A DNA stretch of 64,000 bases from Diphasiastrum complanatum (taxonomy: Eukaryota; Streptophyta; Lycopodiopsida; Lycopodiales; Lycopodiaceae): contig CM055108.1 in the NCBI GenBank assembly GCA_029204225.1, positions 23,902,749 to 23,966,748 of the forward strand, read 5' to 3'. Of the stretch, positions 13,738-24,302 are shown piece after piece (positions within the stretch are counted from its first letter, which is position 1; the number at the start of each line of letters is the position of its first letter). Under the pieces are notes generated by a model that saw nothing but the letters and a program-made list of their open reading frames with translations, ran no database searches and was not told where the DNA came from. The translations under genes were made by a program, and so were the position numbers.

Positions 13738-14349
13738 TCAAGCTTGCTTGGTCTGGTCTGGTGACAGGTATTGCTGCTCGGCTTCTGTAGTTGTAGCTAC
13801 AGATTCTGTAGAAAAATCATCAACGTTGGAAGGTTGAATGCTACGTAGAATAGGATGAAATAACATATCATCATCTATCAATGGCTGTTTGAAATCATAA
13901 TATGCATGTTCTTGAAATATTACATCCCTAGAGACAAATACTACATTGGTGGATGGATCATAAACTTTATAAGCTTTATGTTCATCAAGATAGCCAATGG
14001 AAATACATTTATTTGTCTTCTGATCTAGCTTCTTCCTGAGCTGTTTAGAAATGTGAACAAAACATATACAACCAAAGATTTTTAAAAGGCTGACAATGGG
14101 CTTGTGCCCATGCCAAACTTCATAAGGAGTTTTGTTGTTGACGGCTTTGGTGCTGAATCTGTTTTCCATGTAACAGGCTGTGGCAGTAGCTTCTACCCAA
14201 AACTTCACAGGTAGGTGTGCTTGATGTAGCATTGATCTGGCTGAGTTGAGAAGAGTTTGATTCTTCCTTTTTGCAATCCCGTTCTGTTGAGGTGAATAGG
14301 AAGTAGTGAACTGTCTTTTAATGCCATGTTCAGCCAGGTAGTCGGACAT
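13738..14349 (-). pseudogene. Copia integrase, C-terminal half
   Basis: The frame starts in the middle of the integrase core with YLAEHGIKRQFTTSYSPQQN, which retains the region around the last catalytic Glu, although the expected Glu after QQNG reads A (GIAKRKNQTL). It continues through FWVEATATACYMENR, TPYEVWHGHKPIV and FGCICFVHI, typical of copia integrase. The zinc-binding N-terminus and the first two catalytic Asp are missing because of the deletion joining this piece to gag at about 14,350. The frame ends at a stop before the RT region (13,341-13,737 is shifted and broken). Confidence 0.85.
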
Positions 14350-14359
14350 CTCATTGCTA

Positions 14360-14582
14360 AGGCCTTCTAATCTTTGATCCTCCAGGCCTTTGTTTCATCA
14401 CCATCTTCTGATTTCAGGTCTGCACCTTCTACTACATCCCAAAGATCTCTATCTATCAACATCATTCTAAGTTTCAACTTCCAAATGTAGAAGTTAGAAC
14501 CATTGAACTTGTCATTGACTCTAGCTTCATTGAGTGATGAAGATGAAGAGCTACCCATATGAGACATGACAACAGTATACAA
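14360..14582 (-). pseudogene. Copia gag, N-terminal fragment
   Basis: A 71-codon frame contains FNGSNFYIWKLKLRMMLIDR and WDVVEG, the usual N-terminal copia gag signature (FxGxNFxxWKxxMxxxL). It stops at 14,367. The sequence then passes into integrase in another frame within about 20 bp, which marks an internal deletion junction. It lies 35 bp inside the primer-binding site, as expected for gag. Confidence 0.85.
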
Positions 14583-14617
14583 ATAGAATAAACTTAATCT
14601 CTCGGTTTATTTGAACT

Positions 14618-14633
14618 ATGCTCTGATACTAAT
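14618..14633 (-). other. Copia primer-binding site
   Basis: On the minus strand 'ttagtatcagagcatag' follows the LTR end almost directly. It matches the initiator-Met tRNA complement (TGGTATCAGAGC) with one change and is the usual primer site of plant copia elements. Confidence 0.75.
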
Positions 14634-14634
14634 C

Positions 14635-16095
14635 TGATGGGGGCAAAGTAGAAGGAAGAACGAGAACAAAGAAGAGAGCAGGAATATTGTGGAACAACGC
14701 TCCCGTTCTAATCGGCTACTAGGTGTAAAAACAGTCTAATAGACAGCTTATGCTAAAGAAAATCACAACTTTATGTGTTCTGATTGCCCAACAGGATCTT
14801 AAAAATTAATTCATACTCTTAACCAAGAGTACAGTCCACCGAATAGATTAGAAATGATTTGTGTGTGGTACTACTGAAATCAGATTCAATTTGACGTATA
14901 GTTATGAAATAAATGGAAAAGTAGTATGATATCGCGAGTTCCTTAGACGTCAAAGACATCCATCGTCTGATCAGAAACTGAGGAGTCGTAGACGTCCGTG
15001 TTTTGATTAGAGTGAGTATACAAGCACAATCAAAACAGCAATGAAAGCGCAAGCATTCATCTACGTTGTACACAGAGAAAAACGTGTTGCTACTATATTA
15101 CACTGAAGCACAATACAAATAGCAATTACAACCAAAAATTGACGGCGTAATTGGGAGGCTCAAATAATACGTCTCATGGACGGAGCAACCACTAATCTGT
15201 GCTTGGATGATCTATTTATAGATTTCATCCGTGTATTAATTACATTGAATGTTTGTCACCTAATTGGGAAAGCCATTGTACTTGGAAGTATATGGCTTCT
15301 GTGACAATTGTACATAGTGTATACGGTCAACAAATCAGGATCGTTGACGCGGACGAGGGCGTCGCAAATTTCTGTCACTTCGCATGGTGTTTCACGAAGT
15401 AACATGGGAACGAATCTCGTTCATTTTAGACGACCTTCGGCATTTTTCTCTCTCTTTGGATTTTTTTGCAAAAAAAGCCAAAGGTTTCCTAAATAAGTTT
15501 AAGGCACCCTTAGAAAGTTGAAGGTAAAAGAGAAGATCTCTGTAACAGTTTGGCTTTCTCGCATTCTTTGAAAAAATGCGAAGAAGCCGAAGGTACCTTG
15601 AAAACAACTTTAAGGTGCCCTTAGAAAGTTGAAGGTGCCCTCAGAAAAGCGAAGGTGTCTTAACAGTAACTTTCTCGCAGTTTTCAAAAAAAGCGAAGAA
15701 GCTGAAGGTACCTTTAAAGCAACTTGAAGGTGCCCTTAAAAGTTGGCGAAGGTGCCTTTAACAGTTTAACTCTTAAAAATAGAGGACCTTCTGGAATTTA
15801 TCTTTTCTCGCATTTTTTGGAACAATGCGAAAAAGCCAAAGGTGCTGAAAAATAGTTAAACTTTTGAACTGTGAACAAGTTAACTTCTTCAAAATAATAG
15901 AACGGAAGAAGTCGAAGGCAAGTTTCGCAGTTTTTGAAAAAGTGCGAAAAATGTGAACTGTGTAACACTTCGTGCATTTCTGTAGACTGTTTGAAAAATA
16001 ATGTAAATATGCAGACTTGTTCTAAATGCAAGTTTGTGGAAGTCCTTAAAGATGGCCAAGTCTTCAACGACTTCAAGTTAATAAACTTAACATCT
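14635..16095 (-). repeat. Copia 5' LTR, truncated
   Basis: Aligns with 10,631-11,888 but keeps about 200 bp missing there. It stops at 'cttaacatct' (16,095), where gypsy coding sequence begins. The final segment expected from the other LTR (11,889-12,022, including the TG terminus) is absent. Hairpin units with 'tcgca...tgcga' arms recur at about 15,557, 15,672, 15,806 and 15,925. Confidence 0.9.
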
Positions 16096-17635
16096 ACTCT
16101 AGATGATTCCGATATCTACATTCATATTTCTGATGAGCCTGACCTATCCTCTGAGCCTTCCACTGATTTACTTCATGCTACTTGCCATGCTCGGCTTGCC
16201 TATGCTACTTGGATAGGGCGTCCTGGTCCTCGCTCCATTCGATTACATGTACATATTATAGGTCGTGAGTATATTGCTTTAGTTGATACTGGCAACACTC
16301 ATTCTTTTATTAGCAGTTCTATCATTAGTCGGATCCGTGCTTCACTTGTTCCTGCTTCACAGCCTCTCACAGTTGAGATTGCCAGTTCCCATTCTTTTCC
16401 TAGTTCTCAGATGTTTCAACGTTTACCATACCGCATTGGAGATTTTTTTGGATAGACATATCTTTACATTATTCCTATGGAGCGTTATGATCTTATCCTT
16501 GGTGCTGATTGGTTTGCATCTCTTGGAGTCGTTACACTGGACTTGACACAACAGACATTGACATTTGTACATGATGCAGTTACTCACTCACTTGTTGGCG
16601 TTGATTCTCAGGGAGACTTCCAGTTGATTACTGGGAAGCAGTTTATTCGCAGCCTGTCAAAGGCTCATTGTGCAGCCTTATTATGTGTTCAGCAGGCAGT
16701 ACCAGTTCCTGCAGTTTCTACTCTAGCAGCTGTTCCTCGGGTGATCTCTGACTTATTACATCAGTATGCTTTTGTCTTTTCAGAACCTACGATGCTACCA
16801 CCATTACGTGACGTGAACCATCATATTGACTTGCATCCTGGTTCTACTCCTCTTTTCCGTCCCCCTTATCGTATGTCTTGATCTGAGCGTGATGAGCTTG
16901 AGCTCCATGTTACTACCTTGTTAGATCAGGGTCTCATTGTTCCTAGTCACAGCCCTTTTGGTGCCCTTGTTCTCCTTGTTAGTAAGAAAGATGGTACCAA
17001 ATGTCTTTGTATTGATTACCGTGCTTTAAATAAGTTGACTATTCGTACTCAGTACCCTATTCCACACATGGATGACCTCTTTGACTAGCTCGATACCTCT
17101 AAAATCTCTTCCAAGATAGACCTTTGTTCTGGATATTACCAAATCAGGATGCACTCTTCTGACGAACATAAGACTGCTTTTCGTACTCATCTTGGTTTAT
17201 ATGAATTTCGTGTGCTTCCTTTTGGTGTTACTAATGGCCCTCCTACATTCCAGAATGTGATGAATAACGTCATGCGTCCGCTTCTTGGTCATTGTGTCTT
17301 GGTTTATTTTGATAATATTCTTATTTTTAGTCAGTCTCTTGCTGAGCATGTTTCCCATCTTTCCTATGTATTTCAGTTACTTGTACAACACCAATTATTT
17401 GCTAAGTTGTCTAAATGTTCTTTTGCTATTTCTGAGATCAAGTTTTTTGGTTTTCTTGTTTGTAATGGACACATTCGTCTGGACCCTCATAAGGTTCAGG
17501 CCATCCAGGATTGTCCTATACCAACTGATATTCATCATGTTCGTATGTTCCTTGGGTTAGCCACTCAACTTTGTCGTCTAGTTTCTCATTTTGCCACTAT
17601 TGGAGCTTCTCTTCATGCACTTTTGAAAGTCTAAT
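16096..17635 (+). pseudogene. Gypsy 1 protease and reverse transcriptase
   Basis: The frame begins in the linker (CHARLAYATWIGRPGPRSI), then the retropepsin motif ALVDTGNTHSFIS, then [17 protein letters not shown] motifs follow: [52 protein letters not shown]. At 17,311-17,316 the catalytic box reads VYFDNILIFS instead of YFDD, because GAT-AAT replaces GAT-GAT, so one of the two metal-binding Asp is lost. In-frame stops occur at about 16,455, 16,879 and 17,087. The frame ends at the stop near 17,634. Confidence 0.9.
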
Positions 17636-17639
17636 ACTT

Positions 17640-18800
17640 TTCTTTGGACTTCTGATTGTCAGTCAGCGTTTGATACTCTTCGTCGTGCTGTTGTTGATGC
17701 TGCCATTATGTGTTTACCACAGCTTGATCAGAAGTTTCTTGTTTAGACTGATGCTAGTAATGTTGGTTTGGGTGCTTTACTTCGCCAGTCACAATGTATT
17801 ATTGCTTATGAGTCACGTCGTCTTTGCTCTTATGAGCAACATTATTTTGTGCATGAGAAAGAGCTTCTTGCTATTATCTATGCTCTTAAGAAGTGGCGTC
17901 ATTATCTGTATCGAGCTCCATTTGACATTATTATTGATCACCAGTCTTTACGTTATCTGTTTCCTCAACATGACCTAAGTGATCGTCAATTTCGTTGGTT
18001 GCAGTTTTTACAATCTTTTAATTTTTTCATATTGTATCATCTTGGTCGTGCTAACACTACTGCTGATACATTATGTCGTCTTCCAGCTTTGTTGAATACA
18101 CTTGTTTCTACTATTCCTCCATGGTTTCATGATCTACCTGCAACATACCTTACATGTTCTGATTTTCGTGATGTTTATAGTTCTGCCCCACCTGTTTCGT
18201 CCCGTCCTCATCAGGTTTACACCATTGTTGACAACGGTTATCTGTATCGTTATGATTCTTTTTGTATTTCTAGTTCCTTGGGTATCCGTTCCCAATTGTT
18301 GTCGGATGCTCATTCCTCTCTTGTTGGGGGTCACTTTGGTTTTCAGAAGTCTTATGCTCGTCTCAAAGACCCCCTCTCTTCGATCTGAGCTTGCTATACT
18401 TATTCGTACTTGCCCTTTTTGTCTTCGTAATAAGTACTCCCGTGCTAATTGGTTTGCTCCAGAGTTGGCCTATTCCTCATTGCCAGTGGACTGATATATC
18501 TATGGACTTCATCCTTGGCCTTCCCCATACCCAGCGTGGTCACGATTCATGTATGGTGGTAGTTGACAGGTTCTCGAAACAGGCACATTTTATATCAGTT
18601 TGCAATACTATCACAGTAGAGCAGTGTGCACGTTTGTTCCTATCAAAGATTTTCCGCCTGCATGGATTTCCTTGTACTATCCTTTCTGATTGGGATAGTA
18701 AGTTTACATCTATATATTTGGATAGAGCTTATGCGTATATTGGATGTACAACTTTTTATGGGTTTTGCTTATCATTCTACTTCTGATGGGCAATTTGAGG
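17640..18800 (+). pseudogene. Gypsy 1 RNase H and integrase core
   Basis: RNase H is recognisable by [40 protein letters not shown] and DHQSLRYLF. The integrase zinc finger (CPFCLRNKYS) follows, then the DDE core WTDISMDFILGLPHTQRG, VVVDRFSKQAHF and SDWDSKF, where family members have SDRD. Several stops and frame changes separate the pieces (for example at 17,745, 18,386 and 18,493). Confidence 0.85.
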
Positions 18801-19522
18801 TCCTTAACAGGATCCTTGAGAATTATTTATGTCATTTTGTTACTCCTTCAGGGAAGGATTGGGATCAGCATTTATGTTTAGCAAAGTATAGCTATAATAG
18901 CTCTGTTAGTACCAGCACAGGTGTCTCACCATTTTTATTATCTCAAGGTATGCACTTCTTTTACCTGAGATTCCTCTCCCTCCTGAGGATACACCTGTCA
19001 CACTTGCATCTTTTCTATCAGGTGCTCGAGAGCTTCTTACCCGGGCCAGTTCTCATTTACAGCATGTTTAGCAGCATTATCAGACCTCAGTTGATCGTCA
19101 CCGCCGCCATGTTGAGTTTTAGCTTGGAGATATGGTTTATCTACGCCTATGGTTTGCACGTCATCATTTTGTCCAGGGCCATGCTTCTACTGAGAAGCTT
19201 GCACCACGTTATTATGGGCCTTATCGCATTTTGGAGGTTCTTAGTCCAGCTACAGCTTCTTGCATCTACACGCGTCTGTGATGTATTCCATGTCAGTTTA
19301 TTATGTGCTGCTATTGAGGATGACGCTCCTTGTGATGCCGAGTTTCCTACTGTTCCAGAGTTATTTCCATTTTTACCTGCTGCTATATTACAGGTTCGTC
19401 TATACCATAATCGATGCCGCCGACAGATTCAGTTTTTGGTCCAGTGGGATGGTCGTCCTATTGAGGAGGCCACATGGGAGTCTATTGATGTCTTTTATCA
19501 TACACCATCACTTGGGGATTAG
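18780..19522 (+). pseudogene. Gypsy 1 integrase C-terminus and chromodomain
   Basis: The frame resumes with SDGQFEVLNRILENYL (third catalytic residue, Glu), then NSSVSTSTGVSPFLLSQG, and later VCDVFHVSLLCAAIEDD. It finishes with a chromodomain, RRQIQFLVQWDGRPIEEATW, ending at the stop at 19,520-19,522. The chromodomain at the Pol C-terminus identifies the chromovirus branch of Ty3/gypsy. In the family it is thought to steer integration to modified chromatin. Confidence 0.85.
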
Positions 19523-19655
19523 GCTCGTGCTCTTGCTGCACTTGTTGATTCCTCTACATCGGATGTTGTTCTAGCTGTTGATGCACCAGAGCTTGCTGCT
19601 ACTTGATCCAGTTTCTTTTCGGCAATTGGGTCTTTTTCTTTTGTGCCAGGGAGAG

Positions 19656-20096
19656 TTATGGACTCGGCTCATTACATTCGCCGCGTCCATTTACATTTAC
19701 TTTACTTTATGCATAAGCAAGCCTTGGGTCCTTTCTTATTCATTAGTGACACTTAGACTATATGGTTGGCCTTTGGCCTTATTATTCATTATTAGGCCAT
19801 TTGGACATATTACTGGAGAGTGGGGGCCTTTTTGGAGGGCGCACTATTTTCCCTCCCAGTTGGGCCCTAGCCACCAGAAGCTTCCTTTTAGGGCTTCCTC
19901 TTGGCTATAAGTAGGGAAACTGTGTCATTTGTTATTCAGTTGATGATATTGATCTCTCTCTTTAGTCTGCTTAATCTCTCTCTTTTCTGCTTTCTAGTGT
20001 TAAGTCTTGCTTATGTGCTGCTTTCATAGCTTAAGTCTTGCTTATGTGATGCTTTCATAGCTTAGCTCTAGATCAGCTGTGGCTCTATTCGTAACT
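19656..20096 (+). repeat. Gypsy 1 3' LTR (probable)
   Basis: After a purine-rich 'gccagggagag' the sequence 'ttatggactc' parallels the LTR start 'ttacggacta' of the better preserved element at 60,454. It shares short blocks such as 'gagtgggggcc' and 'gggcgcactattttccctcc' and ends near 'cgtaact', comparable with 'cataact'. About 440 bp. The right end is an estimate because no partner LTR exists in the window. Confidence 0.6.
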
Positions 20097-20127
20097 TGTT
20101 GCAACATTATATGATTAAGACTTTTTT

Positions 20128-21530
20128 CTAAAGATTTTTTGAGGTGCATACTTCTATATTGCAGTCCGCTGTAAGCCCATGATCAAATTTTTTCGAAATG
20201 AAATTTTTGAAACGTTTCAAAGAAGAGCAAGAACGTATAGATAGATTTTCAATTTCAAAATTGCAAAAAACATCAAACGGAAAGTACCATTCACTTTTGA
20301 TGTTAGGCAAGTATGACCAAGCAAACACAATATCATGGAAGGACTCGTGTATTGGCCAAAGATTTGTAATAGAATGGTAAAAGTGTCTCACATAAATGGT
20401 CTCAAACATCCTATTACAATAGTGTAAATGTAAAAAGATCTTTGCCTTGTCCTTGTGCGTGCTGAGCTGTAGTCGATCCACCGTATTCCTAGTGAGAGTT
20501 CTTCTATCTAGATCCTCGTCATCCTGCGAGCCAGTCAATCCCTATAAAAGTCAGTCTTTTAACCGGTAAGTCTTCTTTTGCACCACTGCCTTGTCCTTCC
20601 TTTCCTTTATATCATATATGCTTCTATCTTTTTTCCATATTTTGTCCAGAAACCACCAAGCTAGGGTTGTTTAGGTTGAAACAACCAGGTCTTCTATTTG
20701 ATTTTGGAAGAATTTATCTTGGAGAGTGGAAAAACTTGATCTTTTGAGGAGGTGTTCAATCTCTTTGATGTTTTCAGCATCTCCTAAGTTGGCAAGGAAT
20801 TTAGCAGAATGGAAAAAGAGAAAAGTGAGGTGTGACTTGACAACATCTCTGGCGGGCTTGTGTAGCCAAAGAAAGAAGACAGTCATATGATTTTGGAAGG
20901 ATGTACCATGGAAGAATTTCTAAGATTGTTCATCATGAACCAAACACCATGATCGAACCAAACAATAGAAGAGTTGTTCTTGCACTTGTCACCACATATA
21001 CATTTGAAGAAGGGTCTCTTCTAGTTCCAGATTCTAGGATGGTGCATATTCATTCTACTGAAACTGGTGTCAAAGTGCCCACAAACTCGAGCCCAAATTT
21101 GCTCAGAAGGGCAACGCAAAAGTTCAAACAAGTTCATGTGTATAATATTGTAAAAGGCACGAGTGTCTCAAGTGAAGTATTCTTGTTTAGAGCAGCAAGT
21201 TTGCAGGTTTGTACTTATTTTTCAGTCAGGTGTGCAAGTGAAATCCAGAGTTCAATAGGTATGGGAGCAAGAAAGTTCACAGTGGGTAAGCTCCAAAGTT
21301 TAAAAGCAGTGCGAGCAGATGTGAACTCAATAGTTCGGCTAGGGACCATGGGAATTTGGCAGTTTTTAGCTTGGCACAACTCAAAGGTAGATTGGTCTCC
21401 GATGTCACATATATCTTGTGAAAAGATTTCAAGTTGTGAAACACTATCTTCATTCAACTCATCTAAGAAGAAAAGAGAGTGTAGAGAGAGGGGTGTATAA
21501 GGAATGGTAGGAGTAGGCTCAACAGACAAG
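20128..21530 (-). pseudogene. Penelope-like element, N-terminal and middle coding region
   Basis: Minus strand, read from 21,529 downward: LDELNEDSVSQLEIFSQDI and KLWSLPTVNFLAPIPIELW (as in 2690-3486), then broken sequence, then a 136-codon frame (20,538-20,128). That frame holds YLPNIKSEWYFPFDVFCNFE and RFKNFISKKFDHG, which pairs with YFPHMKHEWYKPFQVFCEFD and HFKDFVSMSFGHV at 26,270-26,150. Together the copies give the order of the protein: N-terminal part, EWYxPF/FGH part, YVNGxxKxQHNPCxMC part, RT. This copy stops where the gypsy 1 LTR ends. It has several frameshifts and stops. Confidence 0.55.
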
Positions 21531-23476
21531 GAGTCATTTTCTTTTTCAAGACATACAAAGACTTTTCTGATATTTTGGTTAAAAACTCTCTCTTCCTCCT
21601 TATATTTATTAGCAAGACTGGCTACATCAGCAACAAATCATGAAAAAAAACTGCTTTGTGAGCCTATGAATCCACGTAAGGTAAAGGTTTGATACTATCC
21701 CGACCAAAGGATAGTCGGATTTACACCACAAGGATGCATAGAGAGAGATTAACGACACATAGCTCCTCTTGCCAAAGCAAGACCAAACCTTTTGAAACCT
21801 CTATTCATAACCCAACAAGGTAAAACATAGCTGAAAGCATACAATACTTCAAAGAAAAGCACCGTAAAGTGAAACAAATTTCAAGTCTTCTAGTTGGTAC
21901 ATGCCACCATCCCACCAAACAAAACTGGACGAGTTAGCACAATGAATAAGACATGTGTCAACGCTGAATGTTAGTTGTTATCCATGTCCAAAATAGCAGC
22001 TTAACAGCTTAAAATGTTTGATGTAAAAATGTAGTCCAATCTTCCCTACGTAAAACGTAATTAATAGAGATAGGCTTTCCCATATTATTACCGTATCAGG
22101 GCATTTCGCCATTCTGATCAGTTTTATGGTACTGGTCCGTATCAATTTATAAAGTTAGAGCATATGCATTTGAAAAATAATTGTGCTATATAGGTTGCGA
22201 TTTGCAAACGAGAGATAACAAGGATCAGTACTCAGATATGGGGCATATCCATGCCATACCAGTACCTGAACCCATAATAGGTAAAGTACCATTTTTGAAA
22301 CTCTTGAGCATATTCATCCATGCTTTCCAAGAGCATGCCAGCTACCACCCAGTTTCATTAATTTTACATATCGATCGTGTCTTAAGAAATAATACAACAA
22401 TACCTATATATGGTTATAACCAGCCAAGTATTTTACTCTAATACTTGCAATAGGATTAGGGCAAATCCATGCCATACCAATCCCTACTAGTGTAAGCAAT
22501 CCCTTGCACAAATCCATGGACATTAAGGGCGCCTGGGTTATTATTACTTGTGTTATCGTTCATAACCTTTATTAATGGGAAAAAACAACAACAAAGTCAT
22601 CATAGCCAAATTTACCAATGCATGTTTTCAGTGTGAGACGAAAGAAATGAGTAAGATGGTTTTCGTTATCCTGCTATAGGTTCAAACCAGAACCTTTTCG
22701 TACCACTATTCATGAACGTATATTATTCTTATTGTATACACCACCAATACCACATTGTAAACTAGTGCATGAAGTGAAGTGTTGCAATACTAACCTGAAT
22801 AGATGTTGTTTACGAATCTTGTGAGGAAGTCATGTTTGTTTACGAAAGTCGTTTCCTTCTAAGAGTGATAATAAGTGATTTTCGAGTCTAGTTATTGCCA
22901 TAACATTAATAGCATAAAAAAACCATGTCATTCAAGATACATTTACATATGAAACGAAGTATTCTGCTTAATTTTAAGCAAAGAGAGCATAAGCAAACCC
23001 ATATCTTATCATTTGGTTTCTTTATGAAGATGCTAGTCGTAACACATAGCTGTATGAGAGTGTATTCCGAATCTGGCAATGGAATCAGGATGCAATATTT
23101 CAGTATAGAAGTCACTGTGAAGAAAGAGACAGATGACATTGTTTATCATTGCATGCACTCAACATATCGTACACCATAAGTCACAAAGTGATTGAACCAA
23201 CTTTTAGAATGTAGTAGTTCGCTGTCTACCAGTGCTGACCCATCAGTAGTAATGAAGAGATAGATCTCTACGTATTCCATAGCGTTATCATCGATGTCCT
23301 TTCAACGATGAAGGTGCAACGTATATGTTTAAACAACTATACAATCAATCGATTGCCTTGAAGACAATGTAATCGATGTTCTAGCGGAAATGTTGGTGAT
23401 CCATGAAGCACAAGTATCAAGCAATACTTGTTTATGCTCATGAATGCAAAGAGCAGAGAAGCAATGTCAGTGTAGC
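21531..23476 (-). mobile_element. Penelope-like 5' region, longest copy
   Basis: Non-coding part of the same element, upstream of 21,530 on the minus strand. 21,749-22,268 and 23,102-23,476 are repeated at 9750-10,630. The stretch 22,240-22,500 shares 'catccatgctttccaagagcatgcc' and 'gcaaatccatgccataccaat'-like blocks with the inverted repeat at 1-2046. Nothing in it looks translated. I saw no clear hammerhead ribozyme core, which some Penelope-like elements carry. Confidence 0.55.
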
Positions 23477-24299
<823 letters not shown>

Positions 24300-24302
24300 T
24301 TA

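Larger units (their letters stand above)
10631..16095 (-). mobile_element. Ty1/copia retrotransposon, internally deleted
   Basis: Two homologous LTRs (10,631-12,022 and 14,635-16,095) flank a minus-strand gag-pol remnant in copia order, with integrase before RT and RNase H. A primer-binding site and a polypurine tract sit at the expected inner edges. Only about 2.6 kb of interior remains: gag is joined directly to the C-terminal part of integrase, so most of gag, protease and the catalytic integrase core are lost. The upstream LTR is broken at 16,095 by a gypsy fragment, so no target-site duplication can be checked. The element is non-autonomous. Confidence 0.9.
16096..20096 (+). mobile_element. 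Ty3/gypsy chromovirus, 5'-truncated (gypsy 1)
   Basis: A plus-strand element that starts abruptly between gag and protease and runs through protease, RT, RNase H, integrase and chromodomain into a 3' LTR. It lacks its 5' LTR, leader and gag. It belongs to the same lineage as the elements at 46.9-50.8 and 56.6-60.9 kb but is more diverged and full of stops. The left joint is inside a copia LTR and the right joint is near a Penelope-like coding piece, so it probably arrived by rearrangement or later deletion rather than as a clean insertion. Confidence 0.9.

Noticed and set aside
20901-21500. 199-codon plus-strand open frame
   Set aside because: It lies opposite the Penelope-like coding remnant, which is conserved at protein level on the minus strand in a second copy, so this frame is its shadow.
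20097-23476. Hammerhead ribozyme in the Penelope-like terminal region
   Set aside because: Known in some Penelope-like elements, but I found no CTGATGA plus GAAA core in a sensible arrangement here.
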